A DNA stretch of 42,355 nt from a virus. The notes beneath the pieces were generated by a model. It was not told the DNA's origin and did no database searches. It was given only the letters and a program-made list of their open reading frames with translations. The stretch covers positions 1-42,355 of IMG/VR virus record IMGVR_UViG_3300032431_000018, one strand, 5' to 3'. The translations under genes were made by a program, and so were the position numbers. Positions 7,009 through 15,197 of the stretch are shown here, one piece after another. How positions within the stretch are numbered: position 1 is the stretch's first letter; every line of letters starts with the position of its first letter.

Positions 7009-9083
7009 CACTTATAAAAGAAGTCATATTAAAGCCTCGTTTTTCCACCGAAGATATAAATTCATCGGCTGCGCAAGTAACGGCAGCTTTGAAACCAGTT
7101 AATGAGTTAGGAAAGGAAATTGAAACTACTTTTAAAGAAGCGTTCGACCCGAAAAATATTGAGACTTCACAGCAAAGAATATTTAGGCTAACAAAGACCA
7201 TGTTAGAGCTGAAAGTGGCGGGTAAACAAAATTCAAAAGAATTTAAAGAAATAGCAGCGGAAATTCGTAAAATAGACGAATCGGATGCTATTGGAAAAGT
7301 TGTTAAAAAGTCAACTTCTTTAAAAGGCGAACTAAGACAGATAAAAGAAGAGTTGGCGGGCATGAGCGATGTTGGAAGCCCTGAATTTGAGAAACTTTCG
7401 ATACGTGCTGCAAAATTAGAAGATTCTATTGCGGACGTTAACGAACGGGTTAAAGTTCTTGCTTCAGACACCTTTAAGTTTGATGCAGCAGTAGGAGGCA
7501 TTAGAGCTTTGACCGCTGGCTTTGCCGTTGCGCAAGGTGCAGCAGCCTTGTTTGGTGATGAAAGCGAAGAAGTTCAGAAAGCATTATTAAAAGTACAGGC
7601 AGCTACAGGTTTGCTAATCGGTGTTCAAGAACTATCTAACATTGCAACAGGTCAAGGTGCATTTAAACTTGCAGTATTGAGTGCAGCGCAAAAGGTTCAG
7701 ACATTTGTTACAACAGGTGCAACGGTGGCTGTTAGAGCCTTTAATGCAGCTTTAATAGCGGGTGGTTTAGGTATAGCAATAGCAGCCATAGGTCTATTGG
7801 TAACGTATTGGAAAGATATTGCGGAATTTACAGGCATAGCAACGGGCAACTTAAAAGAAGCTAAGCAAGCAGAAGAAGATTTAGCGGAATTGGTTAAAAA
7901 AAGAAAAGACGAAATTGAAGATTTTGCAAAAACTTATAAAGGCGTAATAGGTCAAGCAAAGTTAGAATTAGAGTTAGCAGAAAAAAGAAAAGCCAGTGAA
8001 AAAGAAATTCTAAGTTTAAAAGTTTTTTTGAATATTGCAGAACAAGAAAAAGTTAAGTTTGCTATTCAAAACAAACTGCTTTCAGAAGATGCTTTGGCTA
8101 ATGAAAAAATTAAATTAAGACTGCTACAGGCGGAGTTAGAAGGGTTGCGTAAAATAGCAGCCGTTGCGCCACGAACTAGACAGACACCTATAGACATTGA
8201 AGGGATTGGCGAAGATTATCTTAAAACATTAACATTAGCAAATAAAAATATTGGCAAAGATTTAGTTGATACCCTAAAAAAACTCGATGTACCACCTCTT
8301 GTAATTCCTATTGAAATACAAGAAGCAATTGAAAACATGCGATTCATACAGCAAGAATTGCCTGGAATGATAGTTGATGGCTTGGGTAATGTTGCGGACA
8401 CAATATTTCAGGTAACATTGAACCGCCAACAGCAAGAATTTGATTCAGAAGTTGCCAATTTAGAGCGTATTAAAGATGCACGAATTGCAAACGAAAATAT
8501 AACATCAGATGAAAAACAGATTATAGAAGCGCAATACCAAGCTAATGTATCTAAACTTAGAGAAAAACAGTTTAAAAGAGAACAACAAGCAGCCGTTTCC
8601 CAAGCACTATTAAACGGTGCTTTAGCAGTTACAAATCTTGCTGTAAAAACAATCCCTGGCTCCCCCGCTTTCTTTGCGGGCTTAGCATTAATTAAAATCA
8701 ACACTATAGCGCAAATTGCTGCAATTAAATCAGTTCCACCACCTGCATTTAAAGATGGTGTTATTGATTTTAAAGGCAAAGGCACAGGAACATCTGATAG
8801 TAATCTTGTTAGGATTTCGAGGGGTGAAAGCGTTATGACTGCCAAAGAAACATCGGAGAATTACGATGCTTTGATGGCGATTAGGAGAGGTCAATTCAAT
8901 AAATTCTTAAATCAAAAAGGCTTTGAAACGCAAAGGCTATCTAAGCCTGTAGGACAAAAAGAGAAAAGAAGAACCAATATAAAAAGTAGGGGAAGGGAAA
9001 AGATTATCATTGAAAATTACGGGCAAATAGCTAATAGTTTAGCATCGAAGCTCAATAAAGCTGCATACACGAAGCGCGCATGA
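7005..9083 (+). CDS. Tail tape measure protein
   Basis: 692 residues. Long helical and coiled-coil stretches cover residues 1-160 and about 285-400. A hydrophobic glycine/alanine-rich region (about 155-270) includes a probable transmembrane segment (LIAGGLGIAIAAIGLLV). The C-terminal part has a second hydrophobic patch and the segment FKDGVIDFKGKGTGTSDS followed by RGESVMTA, typical of Bacteroidota tape measure proteins. Tape measures set tail length; at about 0.15 nm per residue this predicts a tail near 100 nm. It overlaps the chaperone and tail-tip genes by ATGA junctions. Confidence 0.9.
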   Translation: MTLIKEVILKPRFSTEDINSSAAQVTAALKPVNELGKEIETTFKEAFDPKNIETSQQRIFRLTKTMLELKVAGKQNSKEFKEIAAEIRKIDESDAIGKVVKKSTSLKGELRQIKEELAGMSDVGSPEFEKLSIRAAKLEDSIADVNERVKVLASDTFKFDAAVGGIRALTAGFAVAQGAAALFGDESEEVQKALLKVQAATGLLIGVQELSNIATGQGAFKLAVLSAAQKVQTFVTTGATVAVRAFNAALIAGGLGIAIAAIGLLVTYWKDIAEFTGIATGNLKEAKQAEEDLAELVKKRKDEIEDFAKTYKGVIGQAKLELELAEKRKASEKEILSLKVFLNIAEQEKVKFAIQNKLLSEDALANEKIKLRLLQAELEGLRKIAAVAPRTRQTPIDIEGIGEDYLKTLTLANKNIGKDLVDTLKKLDVPPLVIPIEIQEAIENMRFIQQELPGMIVDGLGNVADTIFQVTLNRQQQEFDSEVANLERIKDARIANENITSDEKQIIEAQYQANVSKLREKQFKREQQAAVSQALLNGALAVTNLAVKTIPGSPAFFAGLALIKINTIAQIAAIKSVPPPAFKDGVIDFKGKGTGTSDSNLVRISRGESVMTAKETSENYDALMAIRRGQFNKFLNQKGFETQRLSKPVGQKEKRRTNIKSRGREKIIIENYGQIANSLASKLNKAAYTKRA

Positions 9084-11239
9084 TAGAATTTGAAATATCA
9101 TACAATAATATTACAACCAAGATTAAATCACCAATAGGGTGGCAGTCATTGGCATATCAGCTTGTTAGAGACGAAGTATATAACGGCATAGATTTAAACG
9201 TTACAGCAGAGCTAACATTCATTGACGATGGGTTTGACATTTTAAACCAATTTATTTATGGTAGAAATTTCGATGCAGTTTTAATACTTCATCTGTGGTA
9301 TAATGATGTCTTAATTAAAAAGTTTAAAATCAATTTATTCGATTACAAACTTCAATCTAGACAAATAGAAGTTTCGGTTACTCAAATTTCGTTTTCCCAA
9401 GCATTAAAAAATAGAGAAAACTTAACAGTTGACATTTATAAACCTAACAATATTGATGGTGATTTACTAACACCTGTATCATTATTAGGGTTTCCTTTTT
9501 TATTTTCAGAAATACCAATATTTTTAAATTCTAAACTTGAAAATTTAACTAATTTTAATTTTTTTAAAGAAGAACCAAACTTTGATTTAGCATTTACAGG
9601 CATTGTAAATTATAGGGGCTTACCGCAACTTGACATTGTTTTGGGTGAAATTCAAAACACCTATAGCGGGGGTTCATCAACTCAATTTGTTTCTTCAGCA
9701 AACGCAACTCCTATAGAACCATATTACATAGATACTTTAAACCAACAAAATTCAAACATAAAAAACGAATATTTAGTTGAATATGATTTGAGTGGCAATA
9801 TAGGAGACTTTTGTTCGACTGCCCGTTCAAGGCAGATGGCTTGGGAAATAAATCTTATTTATGGGCTTAGAGATAATCTTACTGCAATTAATTTAGGCTC
9901 GGGGTCTGCTAGTGGTGGTAGCAACTTTCTTACAGCCCCGTATTCAATTGTTGGAAGCCAAACGTTACTTTTAATTCCTGCCGATGCAGTAATTTTTATA
10001 TCTATACAAGTACAATCTCTTTTTACAACGGGTGCGCCTGGACCGAATCATGCTTTTCAGCAAGGCACGTTTTCAAGTAATTGGACTATCCAAGTAAATC
10101 AAAAAAGCGTATTAGTAAACACTGAACATAAAACAACGCCTATATATGAGTTCGTTAATAGATGCTTGGAAAGCATTACAGGTAGAAATGATGTATTAAG
10201 GAGTGATTACTATGGCAGAACAAATAGCGAACCTACGCCTTATCCAACAAACGGTTTAGGCAGCTTTAAAGTGCTAACTAATGGCTTTAATATTCGTGGT
10301 TTTGATGAACAAATAGACCAAGAAAGCCCCGACTATAAACCACCATTGATAAAATGGAGCGATTTGTTTGACAGCCTAAATGCCATTGATAATTTAGGCG
10401 TTGATGTTGGAAGCGATTATGTAAGACTTGAACCTAAATCATATTTTTATAATAATAATCTTATAAAAAACTTAGGCGAAATAAAAGATGTATTATTTTC
10501 GTTAAAGAGGTCTTTATATTTTAATGAAGTTAAAATTGGCTATGAAGATTGGGAAGATTTCACCGAAGAAGGTCTTAGCGAATTTGCGAGTAATCGAACA
10601 TTTACTAATCGGATAAAAAATAATGGTCAACCCCTAAATTTAAAAAGCAAAATTGTTGCTTCATCATTTGCAATTGAACTTTCAAGACGGCAAAATAAGA
10701 TTTTTCAACCACGCTCTAAAAATAAATGGGATTCTAGTATTTTCGTTATTGAAACATCTAAAGGTTTAAATGCTTTTGGGCAACCAATTCTTAGTCCACC
10801 AAATACAAAAGAACACTTTTTTACACCAATAGGCACACGAATAACAAATGTTCAAAATGCTGCGAGCGGTGATTTTTTATACAACATCGAACTTTCACCA
10901 ACTAGGAATTTATTAAGACATCAAAATACTTTACAAGGTGATATGTTTTTCGTTTCAGGCGAGGGTAACGTGAGAATGAAGTCGACTGTTGAAAACCAAT
11001 ACGGAGGGCTTGAAGTTGATGAAAAGGGTAATTATCCACAAACCAATACTTTATACTATCCAATAATAGCTTCATTTGAATATCCATGTTCGCTCGATGA
11101 ATTTATGCAATGGGAAGCGAATAAATACGGATACTTTGAGTTTGTATCAGACGATAATATTTACAGAGCCTACATTGATAGTTTAGAGTTAGACCAAGAG
11201 AAAAATTTATGTAATTTTGAACTGATTCTAAAATCATGA
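9080..11239 (+). CDS. Tail tip / distal tail protein
   Basis: 719 residues, directly after the tape measure gene and overlapping it by 4 bp, the place of the distal tail and tail-tip genes. The first 120 residues (beta-rich, ending QIEVSVTQISFSQAL) look like a hub domain, the middle is low in cysteine and beta-rich, and the C-terminus carries an EYPCSLDEFMQWEANKYG segment. I recognise no enzymatic motif. Baseplate or tail-tip identity is inferred from position and size. Confidence 0.7.
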   Translation: MIEFEISYNNITTKIKSPIGWQSLAYQLVRDEVYNGIDLNVTAELTFIDDGFDILNQFIYGRNFDAVLILHLWYNDVLIKKFKINLFDYKLQSRQIEVSVTQISFSQALKNRENLTVDIYKPNNIDGDLLTPVSLLGFPFLFSEIPIFLNSKLENLTNFNFFKEEPNFDLAFTGIVNYRGLPQLDIVLGEIQNTYSGGSSTQFVSSANATPIEPYYIDTLNQQNSNIKNEYLVEYDLSGNIGDFCSTARSRQMAWEINLIYGLRDNLTAINLGSGSASGGSNFLTAPYSIVGSQTLLLIPADAVIFISIQVQSLFTTGAPGPNHAFQQGTFSSNWTIQVNQKSVLVNTEHKTTPIYEFVNRCLESITGRNDVLRSDYYGRTNSEPTPYPTNGLGSFKVLTNGFNIRGFDEQIDQESPDYKPPLIKWSDLFDSLNAIDNLGVDVGSDYVRLEPKSYFYNNNLIKNLGEIKDVLFSLKRSLYFNEVKIGYEDWEDFTEEGLSEFASNRTFTNRIKNNGQPLNLKSKIVASSFAIELSRRQNKIFQPRSKNKWDSSIFVIETSKGLNAFGQPILSPPNTKEHFFTPIGTRITNVQNAASGDFLYNIELSPTRNLLRHQNTLQGDMFFVSGEGNVRMKSTVENQYGGLEVDEKGNYPQTNTLYYPIIASFEYPCSLDEFMQWEANKYGYFEFVSDDNIYRAYIDSLELDQEKNLCNFELILKS

Positions 11240-12066
11240 TTAAACCAATAAAAGGACAAAGTGTATCGTTATTAACATCCACCGATGTTGAGTTTAACGA
11301 AAAGAACGAAGCATGTACCTTCGATAATGAAACTTATTGTCAAAATATATATAAAAATCAGTTTACACAGTTTCAGGTGCAATTAACGCCAACAACTGGC
11401 ATAGATTTAACAACCAATGGAAACTTTGCTAATAATATAAATTCATGGACTTTAGTTGGTGATATAATCGGTGTACATTCTCTTTTGTATGGTGGTAGCG
11501 CAAGTTTGATTGCAGACACTTCAGGCAGTCTAAGGCAAACAATAAACGGTCTAACTATAGGCTCACATTATTACGTTGAAACCACTGTTAGAGATTTTAA
11601 CAGGGTCAACCCATCTTTAATATGCAATGCAAGCCTATTTGTTGATGCTATTGGTCTTGTTGGCGATGGCATTCTATTTTATAATAGCACTGCTAATATC
11701 AGCATTCGAGACATGAAGATTAAAGTGTGGTTTACAGCAACCGCCACAACTCATAATATTAGCGTGTTGTTAACTAACTCTTCTGTTGTAGTTGAATATG
11801 TAAAGATGTACGAGCTTAGTAGACCACAGGCACAACTTACTGAATGCGATGGCGGGGCTGTATTAGATGCTAGTGTTCTATTATATAAAGATAAAGCAAT
11901 TATAACAGTTAATTGGGATAACCCTGCGGTTATAGTTGATAATTGCTATAGGATTTGCGTAACTCAAATTGGCAATGAAAGCCCTAATTTGCTTATAGAT
12001 TTTAATGCTTTTGGTGATAATTTCGGCTTTATTATTTTCGATAATAACCGTGTTCCGATGGGTTAA
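11236..12066 (+). CDS. Tail protein with carbohydrate-binding-like domain
   Basis: 276 residues, overlapping the tail-tip gene by 4 bp. Residues about 55-195 look like a galactose-binding-type or CBM jelly roll: NGNFANNINSWTLVG, then GGSASLIADTSGSLRQTI, NGLTIGSHYYVETTVRD and a closing VVVEYVKMYEL strand. The N-terminal 50 and C-terminal 80 residues are beta-rich with several cysteines. A role in binding host surface glycans at the tail tip is the natural inference. It is the last gene of the tail block. Confidence 0.65.
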   Translation: MIKPIKGQSVSLLTSTDVEFNEKNEACTFDNETYCQNIYKNQFTQFQVQLTPTTGIDLTTNGNFANNINSWTLVGDIIGVHSLLYGGSASLIADTSGSLRQTINGLTIGSHYYVETTVRDFNRVNPSLICNASLFVDAIGLVGDGILFYNSTANISIRDMKIKVWFTATATTHNISVLLTNSSVVVEYVKMYELSRPQAQLTECDGGAVLDASVLLYKDKAIITVNWDNPAVIVDNCYRICVTQIGNESPNLLIDFNAFGDNFGFIIFDNNRVPMG

Positions 12067-12067
12067 T

Positions 12068-12107
12068 TTAATTTTTATACCTTTATATAATATTAACGTA
12101 AATTAGT
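12068..12107 (+). promoter_or_regulatory. Candidate late promoter region before the glycosyltransferase gene
   Basis: This 41-bp AT-rich gap contains TACCTTTATA (12078-12087), a decamer that recurs exactly in the terminase leader (39971-39980) at a similar distance from the start codon. Surrounding bases are also alike (TTAATTTA upstream, TTA downstream). It separates the tail block from the glycosyltransferase/capsid block, a sensible place for a new transcript. The motif does not match the early TAnnTTTG promoters. Confidence 0.4.
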
Positions 12108-12812
12108 ATGAACATATACATTCTGATTCCTGTTTACAAAAGGGCTGAAATCTTTGAAAAGGTTTTGATTCGACTTAATGAAATACGGGAACTTTCAAAG
12201 CTGAAGATTGGTATTGTTGTGGCAGGCGAAAAAGAAGATGCGTGTTACGAAGTATTTAATTCTCATAAAAAAGAACATGATGTGTTTATAACGCACAAAA
12301 ACTTACCAGTATCGAATAAATTCAACGGATTGTTTAAATATTTAGAAGATAAGGAATTCGACTATGCAATGATAGTCGGCAGTGATGACTTGATTTCTAA
12401 TAAAGCATGGAAACTTTTAGAGAAAGAAATAGTAAAATATGAAACCCATTTTATAGGGTTTAAAGATTTGAATTTTTACGATACTAAAACAAAAAGAGTA
12501 GGCTACTTTATTTGTAAAAAGTCTTCATACAATCAAACCATTGGCTGCTTTAGGACATTACATTATAACCTTATTAAAGCATTGAATTTTGAGCCATACT
12601 ACAATGGCAAAGATAGTGGTATTGATTTCAGTATGGAGGAAAAAATTAAATATATAAATGGCGTTACACAAAAAGAAATTACAGTCGGCAACACAGGCGA
12701 GATTGTAGACCTTAAAAGCAATGTGAACATAAATAGTTATGAATATCTAAAAAAAATATTTACCTTAGCATCATTGGATTCATTTCCAAACGAAATAAAA
12801 CAAATTTTATAA
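12108..12812 (+). CDS. GT-A-type glycosyltransferase (family 2-like)
   Basis: 234 residues. The N-terminus MNIYILIPVYKRAEIFEKVL is the first beta strand and nucleotide-binding helix of a family-2-like glycosyltransferase. LPVSNKFNGLFKY is followed by DYAMIVGSDDLIS, where the SDD at residues 92-94 sits in the place of the metal-binding DxD motif. The enzyme would transfer a sugar from a nucleotide-sugar donor. It lies between tail and capsid genes on the late strand, so modification of a virion protein is plausible; modification of a host surface glycan is the alternative. Target and donor are not deducible. Confidence 0.75.
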   Translation: MNIYILIPVYKRAEIFEKVLIRLNEIRELSKLKIGIVVAGEKEDACYEVFNSHKKEHDVFITHKNLPVSNKFNGLFKYLEDKEFDYAMIVGSDDLISNKAWKLLEKEIVKYETHFIGFKDLNFYDTKTKRVGYFICKKSSYNQTIGCFRTLHYNLIKALNFEPYYNGKDSGIDFSMEEKIKYINGVTQKEITVGNTGEIVDLKSNVNINSYEYLKKIFTLASLDSFPNEIKQIL

Positions 12813-12813
12813 T

Positions 12814-13128
12814 ATGGAAGTTATAGTAGTATTTGAAGGCAAAGAGATAACCAACCTAAGTAAATTAGGTGCGGAAGCTTTCGTAAAGCAAAACAAGGGT
12901 GCGCATATAAAAGGCGTTGAAACCGTTGCACCAGTAGTTAAAAAAAAAGAAACTGCTGCGGGTGATGTAGATGAGCCTTACAAAAGGGAACGAACTCAAA
13001 AAGAAAAGCCTGTTGCTGAACTTGCAGAGCCTGTAGAACCTATAGAGCCTGTAGAAGTGCAAAAAAAACAAGAAGCTGTTGAGGACGAAATAGATACCCA
13101 TTACGGCAGGAAAAGAAGTAAAAAGTAA
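12814..13128 (+). CDS. Small charged protein upstream of scaffold, paralogue of the 2287 gene
   Basis: 104 residues. The N-terminal 40 residues include AFVKQNKGAHIKGVETVAPV, which matches the pattern of the 60-residue protein at 2287. The rest is low-complexity, rich in Glu, Pro and Lys (AELAEPVEPIEPVEVQ), and is probably disordered. It lies 2 bp after the glycosyltransferase gene and 17 bp before the scaffold gene, so it should be co-expressed with capsid assembly genes. Function unknown. Confidence 0.6.
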   Translation: MEVIVVFEGKEITNLSKLGAEAFVKQNKGAHIKGVETVAPVVKKKETAAGDVDEPYKRERTQKEKPVAELAEPVEPIEPVEVQKKQEAVEDEIDTHYGRKRSKK

Positions 13129-13144
13129 CACATAAAAACACAAT

Positions 13145-13948
13145 ATGAAAGAGAAAGAAAAAGAAATATTAGACAAATTATTTGGTGCGGAATTTCAAGA
13201 AAGATTAGATGCTACCGAAGACCTCGATGTCCTTATAGAAGAGCTTAAAAGCATTGAAAGGCAAAGGCATTATGCAATATTTGAAAATGATGTTCCCGAT
13301 TCTGTAAAAAATAAAATCATTCAGTCTTTCGAGGGCAAATTCAACGGAACGTTAGACACTAACCTTAAAAAACAAGGCTTGTCTCCTGATGAAATTAAAG
13401 GCAAATCAATTGCTGAAAAGCTAGCTTTGTTAGCGGAAAAATATGATGAAAAAATCAAAACGGCATCGACTAAAGGTGTTGCGGAAATTCAAGAAGAATT
13501 AATGAACTTAAATAAAAAAATTGATGAGTACGATAACGTCCTTATTCCATCAATTAAAGAAAATGCTTATAAAGAATCTGTTAATTTCAAAATAAACAAC
13601 ATATTAACGGCAGAATACGGCAATATTGATTCTGCTATTTTGTCAATTGGCAAAGAAGGGCGTGAGACCGCATTCAAAATGATTGACTTTTATCTTAGAG
13701 ACAATTATGATGTGAGACTTGAAAACAATAAAGTTGAATTTTTCCAAAAAGGCACTGATACAAAAGTGATGAATCAAAGTAAAAGCGAAATATTACCAAT
13801 TAATAAAGTTATATTAGCAGCTATTCAGACAATTGGTTTGTTACGTCAATCAAACGGCAGTGGTACACCAATTACACCAATAAATACTGATACAAACAAT
13901 AAAATAACTGGGCAAAGTAACGAAAAGTTACTAAGCCGTTTAGCATAA
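13145..13948 (+). CDS. Capsid scaffold protein (probable)
   Basis: 267 residues, highly charged and mainly helical, with coiled-coil stretches at about 1-45 and 95-140 (EIQEELMNLNKKIDEYDNVL). It stands directly before the major capsid gene, which is the standard place for a scaffold. The C-terminal 30 residues are Ser/Thr/Asn-rich and end in KLLSRLA, a short basic helix of the type that docks to capsid subunits. No protease motif is visible, so it would be removed by exit or by another protease. Confidence 0.65.
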   Translation: MKEKEKEILDKLFGAEFQERLDATEDLDVLIEELKSIERQRHYAIFENDVPDSVKNKIIQSFEGKFNGTLDTNLKKQGLSPDEIKGKSIAEKLALLAEKYDEKIKTASTKGVAEIQEELMNLNKKIDEYDNVLIPSIKENAYKESVNFKINNILTAEYGNIDSAILSIGKEGRETAFKMIDFYLRDNYDVRLENNKVEFFQKGTDTKVMNQSKSEILPINKVILAAIQTIGLLRQSNGSGTPITPINTDTNNKITGQSNEKLLSRLA

Positions 13949-13961
13949 ATTTTTTTACTTC

Positions 13962-14011
13962 GGTGCGGCAACACCTTAAAATGCCCTTCAGGTCTTGCTA
14001 TTACCTTTTAA
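13962..14011 (+). ncRNA. Structured 5' leader of the capsid gene: two hairpins with complementary loops
   Basis: Hairpin 1 is GGTG (13962-13965) with CACC (13972-13975), loop CGGCAA. Hairpin 2 is AGGT (13990-13993) with ACCT (14003-14006), extended by TTAAA (13976-13980) with TTTAA (14007-14011) across an asymmetric bulge. GCAA in loop 1 (13968-13971) is complementary to TTGC in loop 2 (13995-13998), allowing a kissing-loop contact; a flanking G-T pair extends it on this strand. AGGT could also pair with ACCT at 13973-13976, so two alternative folds exist. Confidence 0.5.
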
Positions 14012-14012
14012 G

Positions 14013-14059
14013 TTGGCAAAATTTATTATGTAATTTTCTAACTTAAAAAATCAAAAATT
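14013..14059 (+). promoter_or_regulatory. Candidate late promoter and A-rich leader of the capsid gene
   Basis: TTGGCA (14013-14018) and TAACTTA (14039-14045) flank an AATTTATTA-containing spacer. The same two words in the same order occur before the terminase genes (39956 and 39979), with a spacer three bases shorter there. The leader up to the ATG at 14060 is A-rich and has no Shine-Dalgarno. This would give the capsid gene its own transcript start, but the different spacing lowers confidence. Confidence 0.35.
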
Positions 14060-15181
14060 ATGACTTCAGCAAGTTCATGTTGTAACGTTGTTGTTCGTGC
14101 TTTAAGCGAACAAAACACAAATCTGCCCACGTTTAAGATTCAGAACCCAGGAACGTTAGCATCGCTATTGTTACCCGATAATATGTCGGGAATAAGAATG
14201 GTAGAGGTGACAGATAACACTGGTAGAACAATTATAAACCGAGCTAAATACTTTAGAAATCCACGAGACGTAGTAAACGATGGATGGTCTAATTTCTGCA
14301 CGCCTGGGGCTACTTCAGGGCAAGATTTCAAAGACTTTCCTGCCGACATTACAAAATCGGTGAAGTTAACTTTGGACGAAGCAGAATTTAGAGATTTCTG
14401 TGGCATACCATCAGACGGTAATGCTTCCGACATTTCTCTCACCGCCTTTGGCTTAGAACAGACTAGAGCAAAAGCTAACCAATTACTTAAAGCTGTATCA
14501 AATGCCTTTGCAGTGCAATTAGCTGCTAATGTTGGTAAATTTCAAGATGGCTCAATAGTGAAAAATGCTAATCTTTTAAAAACCGATGGTTCGGTAAATG
14601 CCAACGGAGAAGTGCTAGTAAAACGCTCATTTGAAAACATTGAGCTACCGACAGATGATATTATCGCAGTTGGTTCAGGTAATTTATCCGAATACTTTTA
14701 CAAAAGACAATATGCTTGTTGTTCAGAAGCAGGGATTGATGTGTCTAAGGTAACATCTCCTTTCAGGTATTTTAGAGATACTGCTATTGATAGCGTGATG
14801 GCAGGTGATAACAACTTTATAACCTTCGCTCCAGGGTCTGCTGTGCCGTTTTTCAGAAGATGGTTTATTGGTCCGTATGAAAAGAACGGAAGCGATGGGA
14901 CTAACATTAGAAAAATAGTAATTGATTTACCGTTTTTATTTAATGGAATTTCCGCTACAATTCCTGTAAATTTCACAGTGAAATATATAGAATGCGGAAG
15001 CACTGACGAAGATGCTTCACCTGAAAACGGTCCCGATTCTAAATGGGTTTTAACTTGGACAATTAACGCTGGTTTGGCAACAATTCCATCGAACATTGAA
15101 ATTTCAGGTTCACCATTTCAAGGTGTTAATAACATATTACATTTCATTGCTACTTGCGGAAATTCTGCATATTGTAGCTAA
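14060..15181 (+). CDS. Major capsid protein (probable)
   Basis: 373 residues, a normal length for an HK97-fold capsid protein, preceded by a scaffold-like gene and followed by connector-like genes. The N-terminal segment has SSCCNVVVRALSEQNTN, and a long amphipathic helix region (about 125-165) is followed by beta-rich C-terminal domains, compatible with an N-arm, spine helix and P/A domains. Its leader is the longest in the late block and carries predicted structure, which fits an abundantly made protein. Sequence alone does not prove the fold. Confidence 0.7.
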   Translation: MTSASSCCNVVVRALSEQNTNLPTFKIQNPGTLASLLLPDNMSGIRMVEVTDNTGRTIINRAKYFRNPRDVVNDGWSNFCTPGATSGQDFKDFPADITKSVKLTLDEAEFRDFCGIPSDGNASDISLTAFGLEQTRAKANQLLKAVSNAFAVQLAANVGKFQDGSIVKNANLLKTDGSVNANGEVLVKRSFENIELPTDDIIAVGSGNLSEYFYKRQYACCSEAGIDVSKVTSPFRYFRDTAIDSVMAGDNNFITFAPGSAVPFFRRWFIGPYEKNGSDGTNIRKIVIDLPFLFNGISATIPVNFTVKYIECGSTDEDASPENGPDSKWVLTWTINAGLATIPSNIEISGSPFQGVNNILHFIATCGNSAYCS

Positions 15182-15197
15182 ACAAAAGGAATAAAAG

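Noticed and set aside
8408-8845. 145-aa minus-strand ORF inside the tape measure gene
   Set aside because: Shadow of a compositionally biased gene; plus-strand gene is clear.
12865-13176. Long minus-strand ORF (103 aa) opposite the 12814 gene
   Set aside because: It is antisense to a low-complexity Glu/Lys region, which gives a Phe/Leu-rich artefact; no promoter or leader supports it.
14698-15096. 132-aa minus-strand ORF inside the capsid gene
   Set aside because: Antisense shadow within a well-supported late gene; no start signals.
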